Source: an uncultured Eggerthellaceae bacterium (GTDB taxonomy: Bacteria; Actinomycetota; Coriobacteriia; Coriobacteriales; Eggerthellaceae). From it: a DNA stretch of 37,580 bases. The notes below the pieces were generated by a model. That model was not told where the DNA came from, made no database searches, and was given only the letters and a program-made list of their open reading frames with translations. Where the stretch lies: contig CAJTXX010000020.1 of the NCBI GenBank assembly GCA_910584145.1, positions 1 to 37,580 on the forward strand, given 5' to 3'. The translations under genes were made by a program, and so were the position numbers. This document shows positions 8,060 through 16,211 of this stretch, piece after piece. Position 1 is the first letter of the stretch; the number at the start of each line of letters is the position of its first letter.

Positions 8060-10456
8060 ATGAGCGAAGAATCCTTCGTTTACACGGCATGCCCCGGCTG
8101 GGGCGACCACGACTACTGCGCCATCAAGACCATCGTCAAAGATGGCCGCATCGTGCGCACCGAGAAGGTGGAGTACTCGGACCCCGAGAAGCCGGACGGG
8201 CACATCTGCCAGAAGGGGTGCCTCGCCGGGCGCCAGCCCTACGACCCGAAGCGCCTGACCACGCCGTTGAAGCGCGCAGGCGAGCGCGGCGAAGGCAAGT
8301 GGGAGGAGATCAGCTGGGACCAAGCGCTCGACGAGATAGCCGCCAAGCTCTGCGAGCTGCGCGAGGCTTACGGCCCCGAGTCGGTATGCATGTGGAACCT
8401 GGCAGCCGGCTGCCCGCCCGCCTACGGGTTCAACCAGATGATGCCCTCGCGGTTCGCCAACTGCTTCGGCATGACCAACATGATGGGCTCCATCGGGCTC
8501 GACAACGGCCCCTGGTACGCCGAGTTCTACAGCTGCGGCACCACCGCGAACCACGTGCTGGTCGACCCGCGCATCATCAGCCAAGCGCCGACGGACGTGG
8601 TCTATGTCTGGGGCTGCAACCCCATCGAGAACCAGATACGCTGCGCGCAGAACCTGGTGAGGGCCCGCGAGCAGGGCGCGAAGATCGTGGATATCGGCCT
8701 CATCTTCGACGGCACCGCCGGTTTCGCCGACGAGTTCGTGGCCGTGAAGCCCGGCAGCGACGGGCACCTGGCCATGGCCATGATCGACCACGTGCTGCAA
8801 CACGGCTTGCAGGATGACGCCTACCTGCTCATGCGCACCACCGCGCCTTACCTCGTGCGCGACGATAACGGCATGATGTACCGCGATGCGGATGGCAACT
8901 TCGCCGTCTGGGATGCCATCGCAGGCGCACCGGCCACCGTAGCGCCAGCACGCGGCGAGCTGCCCGAGGGCGACATCGCGCTCTACGGCAGCTACGAGGT
9001 GGACGGCGTGGCCTGCCGCACGGTGCTCACGCTCGTCCGCGATGAGGCGCGCCGCTGGTCGGCCGAGGAGGTGGCCGCGACGGTGGGCCTCACGCCTGCG
9101 CAGATCGAGCGCCTCGCCGACGAGTTCGGCCGCGCGGCGCATGCGTTCATCGTCAGCGGCTACGGCCTGCGCTACGAGAACTCGAACGAGACGTACCGCA
9201 TCCTCCATCTGCTGGGCATCCTGACCGGGCGCCAGGGCGTGCCGGGCTCGGGCGTCATCGAGGCGCTCCAGCTACAGAGCTGGCCAGTGGTATTCAACGA
9301 TCTTGCACTGCTGTTGCCGACCGAAGGCGACTTCTCTTCGGTGAAGTCGGTGCCGGTGCGCATGGCTGAGTGGTTCGAGCGCGCGCAGCGCCCCGACAGC
9401 CCCTACAAGGCTCTCATCGTGGGGCAGGGCAACCCGGTGCACCAGCAGCCCACGCGCCAGCGCTGGCTCGATGTGTTCGAGGGCATGGAGCTCGTGGTCG
9501 ACTTCGACGTATGGATGACCGACACGGGCGAGCTGGCCGACTACGTGCTGCCCGACTGCATGTCCTTCGAGCGCGAGGACCTCATCGCCGGCGCCTGCTA
9601 CAACCACATCATCTTGCAGGAGCCGGCCATCGAGCCGCCCGCCGGCTGCCACGACCCGGTCTACCTCTACACCGAGCTGGCGCGCCGCTGCGGACTGGGC
9701 GAGTTCTTCGACAAGACGGGACCGGAATGGATACAGAAGCGCCTGGAAACGCCCTTCCCGCTAGTGGCGGGCATCCAGCCGCCGGTGACCTATGAACGCC
9801 TGAAAGCCGAGAAGATGATACGCACCGTGGCGCCGCCCGAGCCCAAATACGACGGTTACCTGAACCCAGCCGAGGTGATGGAGAACGCCACCGGGCGCAT
9901 CGAGCTCTACGCTGAGCGGCTGCTCGACCACGGGCTGGCGGTGACGCATCCGTTGCCGGTCGGCTGCGTCGGCACGCACGAGGAATACCCCTTCCAGCTG
10001 TTCACCGGGCGCCAGCGCTTCTTCATGCAATCGAGCTTCACCGACGACCCCATCAACGTGAAGATGTCGGGCGGCACGCCAGCCACGCGCCTGAACCCGA
10101 TAGACGCGCGGCAGCTCGGGCTGCACGACGGCGACATGGTGGAGGTCTACAACGACAAGGGCCACGTGGTGACGCGCCTCGATATAGATGAATGCGTGCC
10201 CGCCGGCACCGTGCACGTGTGGTTCGGCTGGCGCCGCCGCCAATTCGAGGAGGGCACCTACGCCGAGATGGTGCACGAGTGCCCGAACATGCAATCGACC
10301 GGGCCCGTGCAGAACAAGTGGTGGGCCGACTGGATAGAGCATGGGCACCACCCGAACCCGTTCGTCGAGTTCATGGCGGCCCTCGTGGGCTCCACCGACT
10401 GCTACTGGGATTCGTACTGCAACATACGCCGCTACGACGCAGCGAAGGAGGCATAA
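8060..10456 (+). CDS. Molybdopterin-dependent oxidoreductase, catalytic subunit
   Basis: A 798-residue catalytic subunit of the DMSO reductase superfamily, holding a bis-molybdopterin Mo (or W) centre. The N-terminal region has Cys11, Cys20, Cys50 and Cys54 (TACPGWGDHDYC and HICQKGC) where this superfamily binds a 4Fe-4S cluster. Middle signatures are EISWDQALDEIAAKL, VVYVWGCNPIENQIRCA and GVPGSGVIEA; the C-terminal domain has LFTGRQRFF and ARQLGLHDGDMVEVYND. There is no twin-arginine signal, so it should be cytosolic. In size and pairing with a two-cluster ferredoxin subunit it resembles the catechol dehydroxylase/acetylene hydratase/pyrogallol transhydroxylase branch, but the substrate cannot be read from sequence. 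It is preceded by GAGAGGAGAG and followed after two bases by its small subunit. Confidence 0.92.
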   Translation: MSEESFVYTACPGWGDHDYCAIKTIVKDGRIVRTEKVEYSDPEKPDGHICQKGCLAGRQPYDPKRLTTPLKRAGERGEGKWEEISWDQALDEIAAKLCELREAYGPESVCMWNLAAGCPPAYGFNQMMPSRFANCFGMTNMMGSIGLDNGPWYAEFYSCGTTANHVLVDPRIISQAPTDVVYVWGCNPIENQIRCAQNLVRAREQGAKIVDIGLIFDGTAGFADEFVAVKPGSDGHLAMAMIDHVLQHGLQDDAYLLMRTTAPYLVRDDNGMMYRDADGNFAVWDAIAGAPATVAPARGELPEGDIALYGSYEVDGVACRTVLTLVRDEARRWSAEEVAATVGLTPAQIERLADEFGRAAHAFIVSGYGLRYENSNETYRILHLLGILTGRQGVPGSGVIEALQLQSWPVVFNDLALLLPTEGDFSSVKSVPVRMAEWFERAQRPDSPYKALIVGQGNPVHQQPTRQRWLDVFEGMELVVDFDVWMTDTGELADYVLPDCMSFEREDLIAGACYNHIILQEPAIEPPAGCHDPVYLYTELARRCGLGEFFDKTGPEWIQKRLETPFPLVAGIQPPVTYERLKAEKMIRTVAPPEPKYDGYLNPAEVMENATGRIELYAERLLDHGLAVTHPLPVGCVGTHEEYPFQLFTGRQRFFMQSSFTDDPINVKMSGGTPATRLNPIDARQLGLHDGDMVEVYNDKGHVVTRLDIDECVPAGTVHVWFGWRRRQFEEGTYAEMVHECPNMQSTGPVQNKWWADWIEHGHHPNPFVEFMAALVGSTDCYWDSYCNIRRYDAAKEA

Positions 10457-10458
10457 CC

Positions 10459-10872
10459 ATGGCGAAGAAGATGCTCGTGAACCTCGAGCGCTGCATCGGA
10501 TGCTGGACATGCGCGATGGCATGCAAGATGTGCCACGACCTGCCCGATGACGACTACCGCGTGATCGTGCGCACGAACGGCTCAGGGGCCGGCATAGACC
10601 GCCCGCAAGGCGTCTATCCGAACCTGCGCATGAGCTGGCAGCCCATCTACCAGCCCTCGTGCACGTGGTGCGCCGAGCGGCAGGCAGAGGGCCTCGGTCC
10701 CATGTGCGCCTACGAATGCCCCACCGAGGCGCTGGCCTATGGCGACGAGGACAATCCGGAAAGCTCCTACAGCCAGGCGCTCGCCTTCTGCAAGGAGAAG
10801 CACTACCACACCTTCGAGCTGCCCGACTACGAGCGCTCCCGCGACGGCGTGCTGTACGCCACCCGCGCCTGA
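10459..10872 (+). CDS. 4Fe-4S ferredoxin-type electron-transfer subunit
   Basis: A 137-residue cytosolic iron-sulfur protein, the small subunit of the molybdoenzyme encoded just upstream. The first cluster motif is CIGCWTCAMAC at residues 12-22 (CX2CX2CX3C). A second set near residues 68-86 reads CTWC then CAYECP after about ten residues. This gives room for two clusters, fewer than the four in DmsB/NrfC-type subunits, as in the short partners of cytosolic Mo enzymes. The start has AAGGAGG at 10444-10450, inside the end of the upstream gene, so the two are translationally close and form one operon. The last stretch (YHTFELPDYERSRDGV) has no cysteine ligands. The operon ends at strong hairpins immediately downstream. 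Confidence 0.92.
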   Translation: MAKKMLVNLERCIGCWTCAMACKMCHDLPDDDYRVIVRTNGSGAGIDRPQGVYPNLRMSWQPIYQPSCTWCAERQAEGLGPMCAYECPTEALAYGDEDNPESSYSQALAFCKEKHYHTFELPDYERSRDGVLYATRA

Positions 10873-10924
10873 GCGCGACGGTGCCGGGCACCACGGGGTC
10901 GCGCTCAACGGGGCGCCCGGCACC
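10871..10924 (+). other. Overlapping hairpins at the end of the molybdoenzyme operon
   Basis: Starting inside the stop codon, GAGCGCGAC (10871-10879) pairs perfectly with GTCGCGCTC (10898-10906). Next to it GGTGCCGGGC (10880-10889) pairs perfectly with GCCCGGCACC (10915-10924). The 5' arm of the second stem lies in the loop of the first and its 3' arm lies outside, so in RNA they would make a pseudoknot or compete. Function is unknown. Confidence 0.4.
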
Positions 10925-10947
10925 TCCCGGACCAGGCGATATCCGCA

Positions 10948-10975
10948 GAAAGGGCCGCGCATGCGCGGCCCTTTC
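10948..10975. terminator. Perfect palindrome, bidirectional terminator
   Basis: A 28-base perfect palindrome, with arms GAAAGGGCCGCGCA and its exact complement, lies between the molybdoenzyme small subunit and the convergent symporter gene. The A- and T-rich outer ends and the GC core fit an intrinsic terminator serving both strands, although the T-run is only three bases. Confidence 0.75.
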
Positions 10976-11022
10976 TCATCGGCGCGCCCATGCGGCGCGC
11001 CCGGCATATGCCCGCCAGCAGC

Positions 11023-12558
11023 TTACGCACCCACCGGCCCCGGGAGCTCCTCGCGCAGGCGCTCCTCTTCGGCCTGCGGGTCTTCCAGCACCTCGCCCGC
11101 CTGCCGCTTCGTCTCCAGCTCGCGGGCTTCCTCTCTGCTGAGGCCCTTCCACGTAGGCTCGATGCCCCTGGCCTTATCCTGCATCATGCCGACGATGCCG
11201 GGGATGAGGTAAGCGAGCCAGCAGACGATGGCGCCCCACAGGTTCACGCCGAGGAAGTTCGCGTACTTGCCCTCGCCGATGTTCAGGAACGACAGCGACG
11301 ACGCATCGACGACATCCCAGATGCCCAGCACCATGCCTATCCAGAACGCCAGGAAGAAGCCGACCTTCGTGGGCTTCACCACGCCATGCAGCAAGAAGAT
11401 GGGGCCGAGGCCCATTATCATCGTGCCCGAGATGGTGGTCGCCAAGATGATGTCGGCGCCCATTATCATCGGCAGATTCCCCACGACGGCGAACGCCACC
11501 ATGAACAGGATGCCCGCGCGGCGCACGTGCTCCAGGTTCTTGCCCAAGATGCCCGGCAGGTCGCGCGCTGTCAGCTTCGAGAGCGCGGTGAAGGTGGAGT
11601 CGAGGGTCGAACCGGCTGTCATTATCATGATGACCGCCATGCAGAAGAACGCCAGGATGCCGAACGACTCGGCCACCACCACCGGCGCGTCGGAGCCGCT
11701 GATGCTCATGTTCTCGAGGTAGGCGTACACGCCGATGAACGAGAACAGGGTGATGGCGACGAACCCGAGCAGGCCCGCCACCACGAACGCCTTCAGCATC
11801 TTCTTCGCCTCGCACAAAAAACCGCGATCGGTGAGCACGGCGTCGTGGAAGCCGTAGCTCAGGCACTGCAAGCCCGCACCGATGATGAAATCGACGCCGC
11901 CTTCGAGCGACCAGACGCCGGTGGACATGAACTCCCCGACACCGTGCGAGGGCACCACGAACACCAGCACCACGATGAGCAGCGCAGCGAACAGGATGGC
12001 CTGCACCATATCGGTTATCAGCGAGCCGCGCATGCCCGAGCGGCAGCAGTACGCCAAGGTCAGCAGCGTGAACAAGATGGCCGCGATGATGAACGGCGCC
12101 GAGCCCGACATGCCGTAGTACGCGCCCACCACCGAGGTGTTCGACCATATCTCGTTGAACAGGCGCACTAGGATGGCCGCCGAGAAGCAGAACGCAGCCG
12201 CGATGCCGTAGTGCTCGGTCAGGAAGCTGACGAGCGAGGTGGCGCGGAACCGCACGCGCAGCCGATAGAGAGCCCAGCCGGTCAGCGGGATGCACAACCA
12301 GTACACCGCATATCCGATACCGCCCACGATGCCGAAATTCGCGCCCATGTTCGCGGCGTTGGTCACCGACTTCGCGAATATCCATGCGATGAACACGGAG
12401 GCCATGACGAGCCAGGGGTTGGCGTCGCGCCCTTTGCGGTCCTCGCCCCGGAAGAACCCGCCCACGGTCACCGTCTTCGGCGCTATGGCGAACATGATGA
12501 TGCCATAGACGATCATGAAGCCCCAGAAGAAGATGCCCGTCGTCATATCCATTGTCAT
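11023..12558 (-). CDS. Sodium:solute symporter (SSS/SLC5 family)
   Basis: A 511-residue inner-membrane secondary transporter with about 13 hydrophobic helices, of the sodium:solute symporter family (relatives carry proline, pantothenate, urea or sugars). Typical pieces are WLVMASVFIAWIFAKSVTN near the N-terminus, the helix 5 region LVRLFNEIWSNTSVVGAYY, and AVIMIMTAGSTLDSTFTALS, which corresponds to the sodium-site helix 8 with its Ser/Thr pairs. The C-terminal 60 residues form a charged cytoplasmic tail (REEARELETKRQAGEV). GGGAGG lies seven bases before the ATG. The gene follows the radical SAM fusion gene on the same strand but has its own promoter and palindromic operator. Substrate is unknown; the neighbour hints at a specialised compound. 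Confidence 0.9.
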   Translation of the reverse strand: MTMDMTTGIFFWGFMIVYGIIMFAIAPKTVTVGGFFRGEDRKGRDANPWLVMASVFIAWIFAKSVTNAANMGANFGIVGGIGYAVYWLCIPLTGWALYRLRVRFRATSLVSFLTEHYGIAAAFCFSAAILVRLFNEIWSNTSVVGAYYGMSGSAPFIIAAILFTLLTLAYCCRSGMRGSLITDMVQAILFAALLIVVLVFVVPSHGVGEFMSTGVWSLEGGVDFIIGAGLQCLSYGFHDAVLTDRGFLCEAKKMLKAFVVAGLLGFVAITLFSFIGVYAYLENMSISGSDAPVVVAESFGILAFFCMAVIMIMTAGSTLDSTFTALSKLTARDLPGILGKNLEHVRRAGILFMVAFAVVGNLPMIMGADIILATTISGTMIMGLGPIFLLHGVVKPTKVGFFLAFWIGMVLGIWDVVDASSLSFLNIGEGKYANFLGVNLWGAIVCWLAYLIPGIVGMMQDKARGIEPTWKGLSREEARELETKRQAGEVLEDPQAEEERLREELPGPVGA

Positions 12559-12592
12559 GCCTTGCCTCCCTCTCTCTGAGCGGCATGGTTCC

Positions 12593-12650
12593 AGTCTATA
12601 GTTAGACTATGTCCACTAGTGGACAATAACTAATATCGTACAGATGTCAA
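12593..12650 (-). promoter_or_regulatory. Symporter promoter with two adjacent palindromic operators
   Basis: On the reverse strand TTGACA (complement of 12645-12650) and TATTGT (12623-12628) are 16 bases apart, a good sigma-70 promoter. Directly at and after the -10 box is the perfect 14-base palindrome GTCCACTAGTGGAC (12611-12624), then a second inverted repeat, AGTCTA/TAGACT with four bases between, at 12593-12608. A repressor bound here would block initiation. The half-site CCACTA right after the -10 box recurs in the promoter of the upstream radical SAM gene. Confidence 0.7.
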
Positions 12651-12709
12651 CAGGGGTATCGGCGAGGACAGCATCGCCGGGCCTGAGCGCGGGCTCGGGC
12701 GGCTCGAGG

Positions 12710-14731
12710 CTATGCGGCGCTGCCTTGCACGAGCGTGCCGCCGCAGCTCGACCCGAACCCGGCAGTGCACGCGTAGCAGTGGTTGCCGAACCTGATGGCA
12801 CGGCCCAACGGGCGCGCCGGGTCAGCGGCGTAGTCGGCTATGTTGACGCGGCCCCGGCCGTCTTCCGCGGCGAGCCCCAGCGCTAGGTTGAAGTCGCAAT
12901 CGTACATGGTGCCGTCCCAGCCCACCGACAGCTGATGGCGGCACATCATGCCCTCGCACGCCTCGGGGTTGAAGCTGTCGATGAGCAGGTCGAGGTAGCC
13001 CTCGAATGCGCCTGCGTCGATGAGGCTCGCGCCGTAGCGCCCGATAGGGTTGTTCGCCACAGCGAAGAGGTGGTCGAATGAGATGCCGAGGCTCTGCAAG
13101 CGCCGCCGGTACATCTCCTCGACCTCGGCCTGCACGGGCGGCAGCACGGGCTCTTGCGGGTTGAACACCACATCGAGCACGTGCACGCCATCGCGCCCGT
13201 AACCGCGCTCGTTCAGCTGGCGGAGCACCGCGATGGATGCGTCGTAAGTGCGCGCCCCGCGCTGAGCGTCAGCCTGCGCCGCGAATACGTTCGGCAGCGA
13301 TGCCACCAGCTCCACGCCGAGCCGCTCGTAATCGTCCATCAGATGCGCATACGCCGGCAGCTCCAGCACGGTGAGGTTCGTGCGCACCATCACCTGCGGA
13401 ACAGCAGCCGCGGCCTCTTCCAGGAACCACGCGAGCTCCGGGTGCATCTCCGGCGCGCCACCGGTTATGTCGATGGTCTGCATCCCACGGTCGCGCGCCA
13501 CGGCCAGCACAGCTTCGAGGGTAGCGCGGCTCATGCGCTCCGTGCGCTGCGGGCTGCATCCGTGGTGGCAATGCGCGCAGGCCATGTTGCACGTGGCCGT
13601 CAGGTTGACCTGCAACGTGCGCGGGTGCTCCTCGGTGCACAGGGAGCGCTCGTCGAGCATATCCTCGAAGTAGAGCAGCTTGGCGAGCGCCAGATCGACA
13701 TCGCGCACGCTGGCGCGCTGCTGCGGCGCGCGGGCACCCTTCGCGGCAGGCCCCCGCCGGAAGCCGCCCAAGAGGGCGTCACCCAGCCTGTCGTCGGCCC
13801 CATCGAGCAGCCGCTCGCGGTAGGAGACGGCAGCCGGGCTCGTCTCGCTCCACAGCGCGTCGAACCACTGCACGCAGGCATCGTGGTCGTAGCGGACGGG
13901 CACCGCCTGCACGAACAGCTCTCCCACCTGCGTGCCGAACAGCCAGTCGTCGCTGCTGCGGCGCGCTATGCGCACGCACAGCCCGAAGCGGTCACCCTCG
14001 AAGTTCGGCAGCCCGGCAGCGCCGTTGTTGATCATGGCCCCGCGCGCGAGCGCGAGCGCCACCGGAGCGCATGTGTGCGTGGTGACGAACGCATCGAGGC
14101 CGTTGGCATCCATGAAGCGGTCGAGCTCGTCTTGGCGCAGTATGTCCTGCAACGCCTCGCGCGAGCAATCCCACCCGCCGATCAGCTTCTCGTCGCCGTG
14201 CGTGATGCCCACCTTCGCGCTGCCCACCCCGACGGCCAGCGTGGCCGGGCGCCCCTTGAGGGCGGCTTTCAGCTCGGGGTGCTCATCCACCGCCTGCGAG
14301 AGCATCTTGTGGATGCGGTTCGACCTGCTGACCGCCTCGTCGGAGGTGCATTCCGGGTAGGCGCAGCCGCACCCCACCCCTACGTCGGTCTGCCGGCGCA
14401 GCTCGGCCTCCACGTTGCCCACCAGCGGCAGATAGCGCTGGATGCGCTCTTCGATAGCCGCGAAGTTCTCCGCCGTCTTATCGAACCAGTGGGCATCGCC
14501 GTTGAACACCACGAGCACGTCGTCAGCGGGGTCCTCGGCAGCTGCCATGCGCTCCACCGCATCGAGCGCGAACGGGTTGCCATACAGGCCGCCCACCACG
14601 TACAGCACATCGCATGCGGCCTCCGGCGCTCCCGCGAACGCATCGGCAGGGATGCGGTAATCGACCGGGCAGGCGCGCCCGGCATCCTTGAAGAGCCGGC
14701 GCTTCACGTTATGCGGTTGGCAAGAGGACAT
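12710..14731 (-). CDS. Metallophosphoesterase-like / ArsS-type radical SAM fusion protein
   Basis: A 673-residue two-part protein. Residues about 35-290 look like a metallophosphoesterase: GGLYGNPFALDAV sits where the family has a D-x-H motif, then FNGDAHWFD, VGNVE, ITHGDE and TTHTCAP with MINNGAAGLP. The Asp and His of motif I are replaced by Gly and Tyr, so the metal site is altered. Residues about 355-673 are a radical SAM enzyme with CNMACAHC (Cys381, 385, 388). They end in the DUF3641-like domain of the arsenosugar-biosynthesis ArsS/rSAM-SeCys family: MMCRHQLSVGWDGTMYDCDF and HCYACTAGFGSSCGG. The family acts on small molecules using several extra cysteines. AAGGAC precedes the ATG. The 150-bp gap to the downstream symporter contains a separate promoter. 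The biological role is not established. Confidence 0.85.
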   Translation of the reverse strand: MSSCQPHNVKRRLFKDAGRACPVDYRIPADAFAGAPEAACDVLYVVGGLYGNPFALDAVERMAAAEDPADDVLVVFNGDAHWFDKTAENFAAIEERIQRYLPLVGNVEAELRRQTDVGVGCGCAYPECTSDEAVSRSNRIHKMLSQAVDEHPELKAALKGRPATLAVGVGSAKVGITHGDEKLIGGWDCSREALQDILRQDELDRFMDANGLDAFVTTHTCAPVALALARGAMINNGAAGLPNFEGDRFGLCVRIARRSSDDWLFGTQVGELFVQAVPVRYDHDACVQWFDALWSETSPAAVSYRERLLDGADDRLGDALLGGFRRGPAAKGARAPQQRASVRDVDLALAKLLYFEDMLDERSLCTEEHPRTLQVNLTATCNMACAHCHHGCSPQRTERMSRATLEAVLAVARDRGMQTIDITGGAPEMHPELAWFLEEAAAAVPQVMVRTNLTVLELPAYAHLMDDYERLGVELVASLPNVFAAQADAQRGARTYDASIAVLRQLNERGYGRDGVHVLDVVFNPQEPVLPPVQAEVEEMYRRRLQSLGISFDHLFAVANNPIGRYGASLIDAGAFEGYLDLLIDSFNPEACEGMMCRHQLSVGWDGTMYDCDFNLALGLAAEDGRGRVNIADYAADPARPLGRAIRFGNHCYACTAGFGSSCGGTLVQGSAA

Positions 14732-14765
14732 ATCCTGGTCCTTTCGGGCGCTATGCGATCGAGCT

Positions 14766-14777
14766 TAGTGGATTATA
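14766..14777 (-). promoter_or_regulatory. -10 box and CCACTA half-site for the radical SAM gene
   Basis: Reverse-strand TATAAT (14772-14777) is followed at once by CCACTA (14766-14771), 35 bases upstream of the ATG. The same arrangement, -10 then CCACTA, occurs in the symporter promoter. The surrounding TA-rich inverted repeats (ATTAT/ATAAT at 14772-14786) may extend the operator. Confidence 0.5.
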
Positions 14778-14864
14778 TCTAATAATAGACAGATACCCAC
14801 CGATATCACGCAATCAGACGAGCAGGGATGCAGGTAGCAGAGCCTGAAGAGCCGCCGGCAAAGC

Positions 14865-14873
14865 TGATACAAT
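14865..14873 (+). promoter_or_regulatory. Extended -10 promoter for the ATP-grasp/asnB operon
   Basis: TGATACAAT is an extended -10 element (TGn then TACAAT) 36 bases before the ATP-grasp ATG. No clear -35 is visible, as is usual for extended -10 promoters. Confidence 0.5.
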
Positions 14874-14909
14874 ACCTTCGTCCGCATAGCGATCATCGAG
14901 GAGCACGGA

Positions 14910-16181
14910 ATGGCGAGCGACGAGGCCCTGAAGGCCGGAGGAGATACCAGCGAGAAGGCCGATTTCATACCGGTGCTGATCGGCGCCGATATGAACTGCT
15001 ATTCCGTAGCGCGCGCCCTGCACGAGCAGTACGGCGTGGTGAGCCACGCGTTCGGCCGCTTCGCCGCAGGCGACACGAAGTACAGCAATATCGTGAAGTG
15101 CTCATACGACCCCGACCTAGCCGACCCCGCCGTCATGCTGGAGACGATCAACGCCTTCGCCGCCGAGCATGCCGACACGCCGTGCCTGGTATGGGGCTGC
15201 ACCGACGGTTACGCCGCCACCCTGATGGAGCTGCAAGACCGCCTGCGCGAGAACTGCGTGACGCTCTACATCCGCCCAGAGCTGCGCGACCAGCTGCTGA
15301 GCAAAGCCAGCTTCTACCAGATGTGCGAGCGCTACGGCATACCCTACCCCGCCACCTTCTACGCCGACGGGCCCCTGCCGCCCGAGGAGCTGACCGAAGA
15401 GGCGCTCGGCTTCCCCTACCCCATCATCGTGAAGCCGTCGCGCAGCGACACCTACTGGGAGCACCCCTTCGAGGGCATGAAGAAGGTCTACACCGCCGAT
15501 GCCCCCGCAGATGCGGCCCGCATACTCGACCAGATATTCGGCGCCGGCTACCCCGATCAGGTGCTGCTGCAAGACATGGTGCCCGGCGACGACAGCAACA
15601 TGCGCGTGCTGACCGCCTACTCCGACCGCAACAACGAGGTGAAGATGATGTGCTTCGGCCACGTCGGCCTCGAAGAGCACACGCCCACCGCGCTCGGCAA
15701 CCCGTGCGCCATCATCACCGAGAGCAACGAGCCGCTCCAGGCCTCCATCAAGGCATGGCTGGAAGAGATCGGCTTCACCGGCTTCTCGAACTTCGACATC
15801 AAATACGACCCGCGCGACGGCTCGTACAAGGTGTTCGAGGTGAACCTGCGGCAAGGGCGCTCGAACTACTACGTCACCGGGTCGGGCAACAACATCGCCC
15901 GCTACGTGGTGGAAGACCGCATCTACGAGCGCGACCTGGGGCCCTGCCACATGAACCAGAACGAGCATTTCTGGCACTCGGTGCCGCTCGGGGTGGTTTA
16001 CCGCTACGTGAAAGACGACGCGTTCATCGCGCGCGCACGCGAGCTGGTGCGCGCAGGCGACGAGTCGGTCACGTTCCGCTACGCGCCCGACCTGGCGGGC
16101 AACCCCCTGCGCTGGCTGTATGTGAAGGTGCATATGCACCGCTACTATAAGAAGTTCGCGAACAGCGAGAAGTTCCGGTAG
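14910..16181 (+). CDS. ATP-grasp carboxylate-amine ligase, D-aspartate ligase-like
   Basis: A 423-residue cytosolic ATP-grasp enzyme. The nucleotide-binding lysine region is FPYPIIVKPSRSDTYWEHPF, and the metal-binding motif is EVNLRQGRSNYY with Glu310, Asn312 and Arg314. Overall length and layout fit the D-aspartate ligase (Aslfm) group, which adds D-Asp to the side chain of the stem-peptide lysine in peptidoglycan precursors. The asnB-type gene 30 bp downstream supports this: in enterococci and lactococci an asparagine synthetase homologue amidates the D-Asp bridge. Its substrate is inferred, not shown; other carboxylate-amine ligases share the fold. GAGGAG lies seven bases before the ATG. 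It is divergent from the radical SAM gene. Confidence 0.82.
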   Translation: MASDEALKAGGDTSEKADFIPVLIGADMNCYSVARALHEQYGVVSHAFGRFAAGDTKYSNIVKCSYDPDLADPAVMLETINAFAAEHADTPCLVWGCTDGYAATLMELQDRLRENCVTLYIRPELRDQLLSKASFYQMCERYGIPYPATFYADGPLPPEELTEEALGFPYPIIVKPSRSDTYWEHPFEGMKKVYTADAPADAARILDQIFGAGYPDQVLLQDMVPGDDSNMRVLTAYSDRNNEVKMMCFGHVGLEEHTPTALGNPCAIITESNEPLQASIKAWLEEIGFTGFSNFDIKYDPRDGSYKVFEVNLRQGRSNYYVTGSGNNIARYVVEDRIYERDLGPCHMNQNEHFWHSVPLGVVYRYVKDDAFIARARELVRAGDESVTFRYAPDLAGNPLRWLYVKVHMHRYYKKFANSEKFR

Positions 16182-16211
16182 GCCCGCGCCGCCGCGGAAA
16201 AGGAGACGCCT

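Noticed and set aside
7850..9208. Long N-terminal extension of the tandem MarR frame
   Set aside because: It is antisense to the molybdoenzyme, with no recognisable domain; a ribosome binding site supports the start at 7849.
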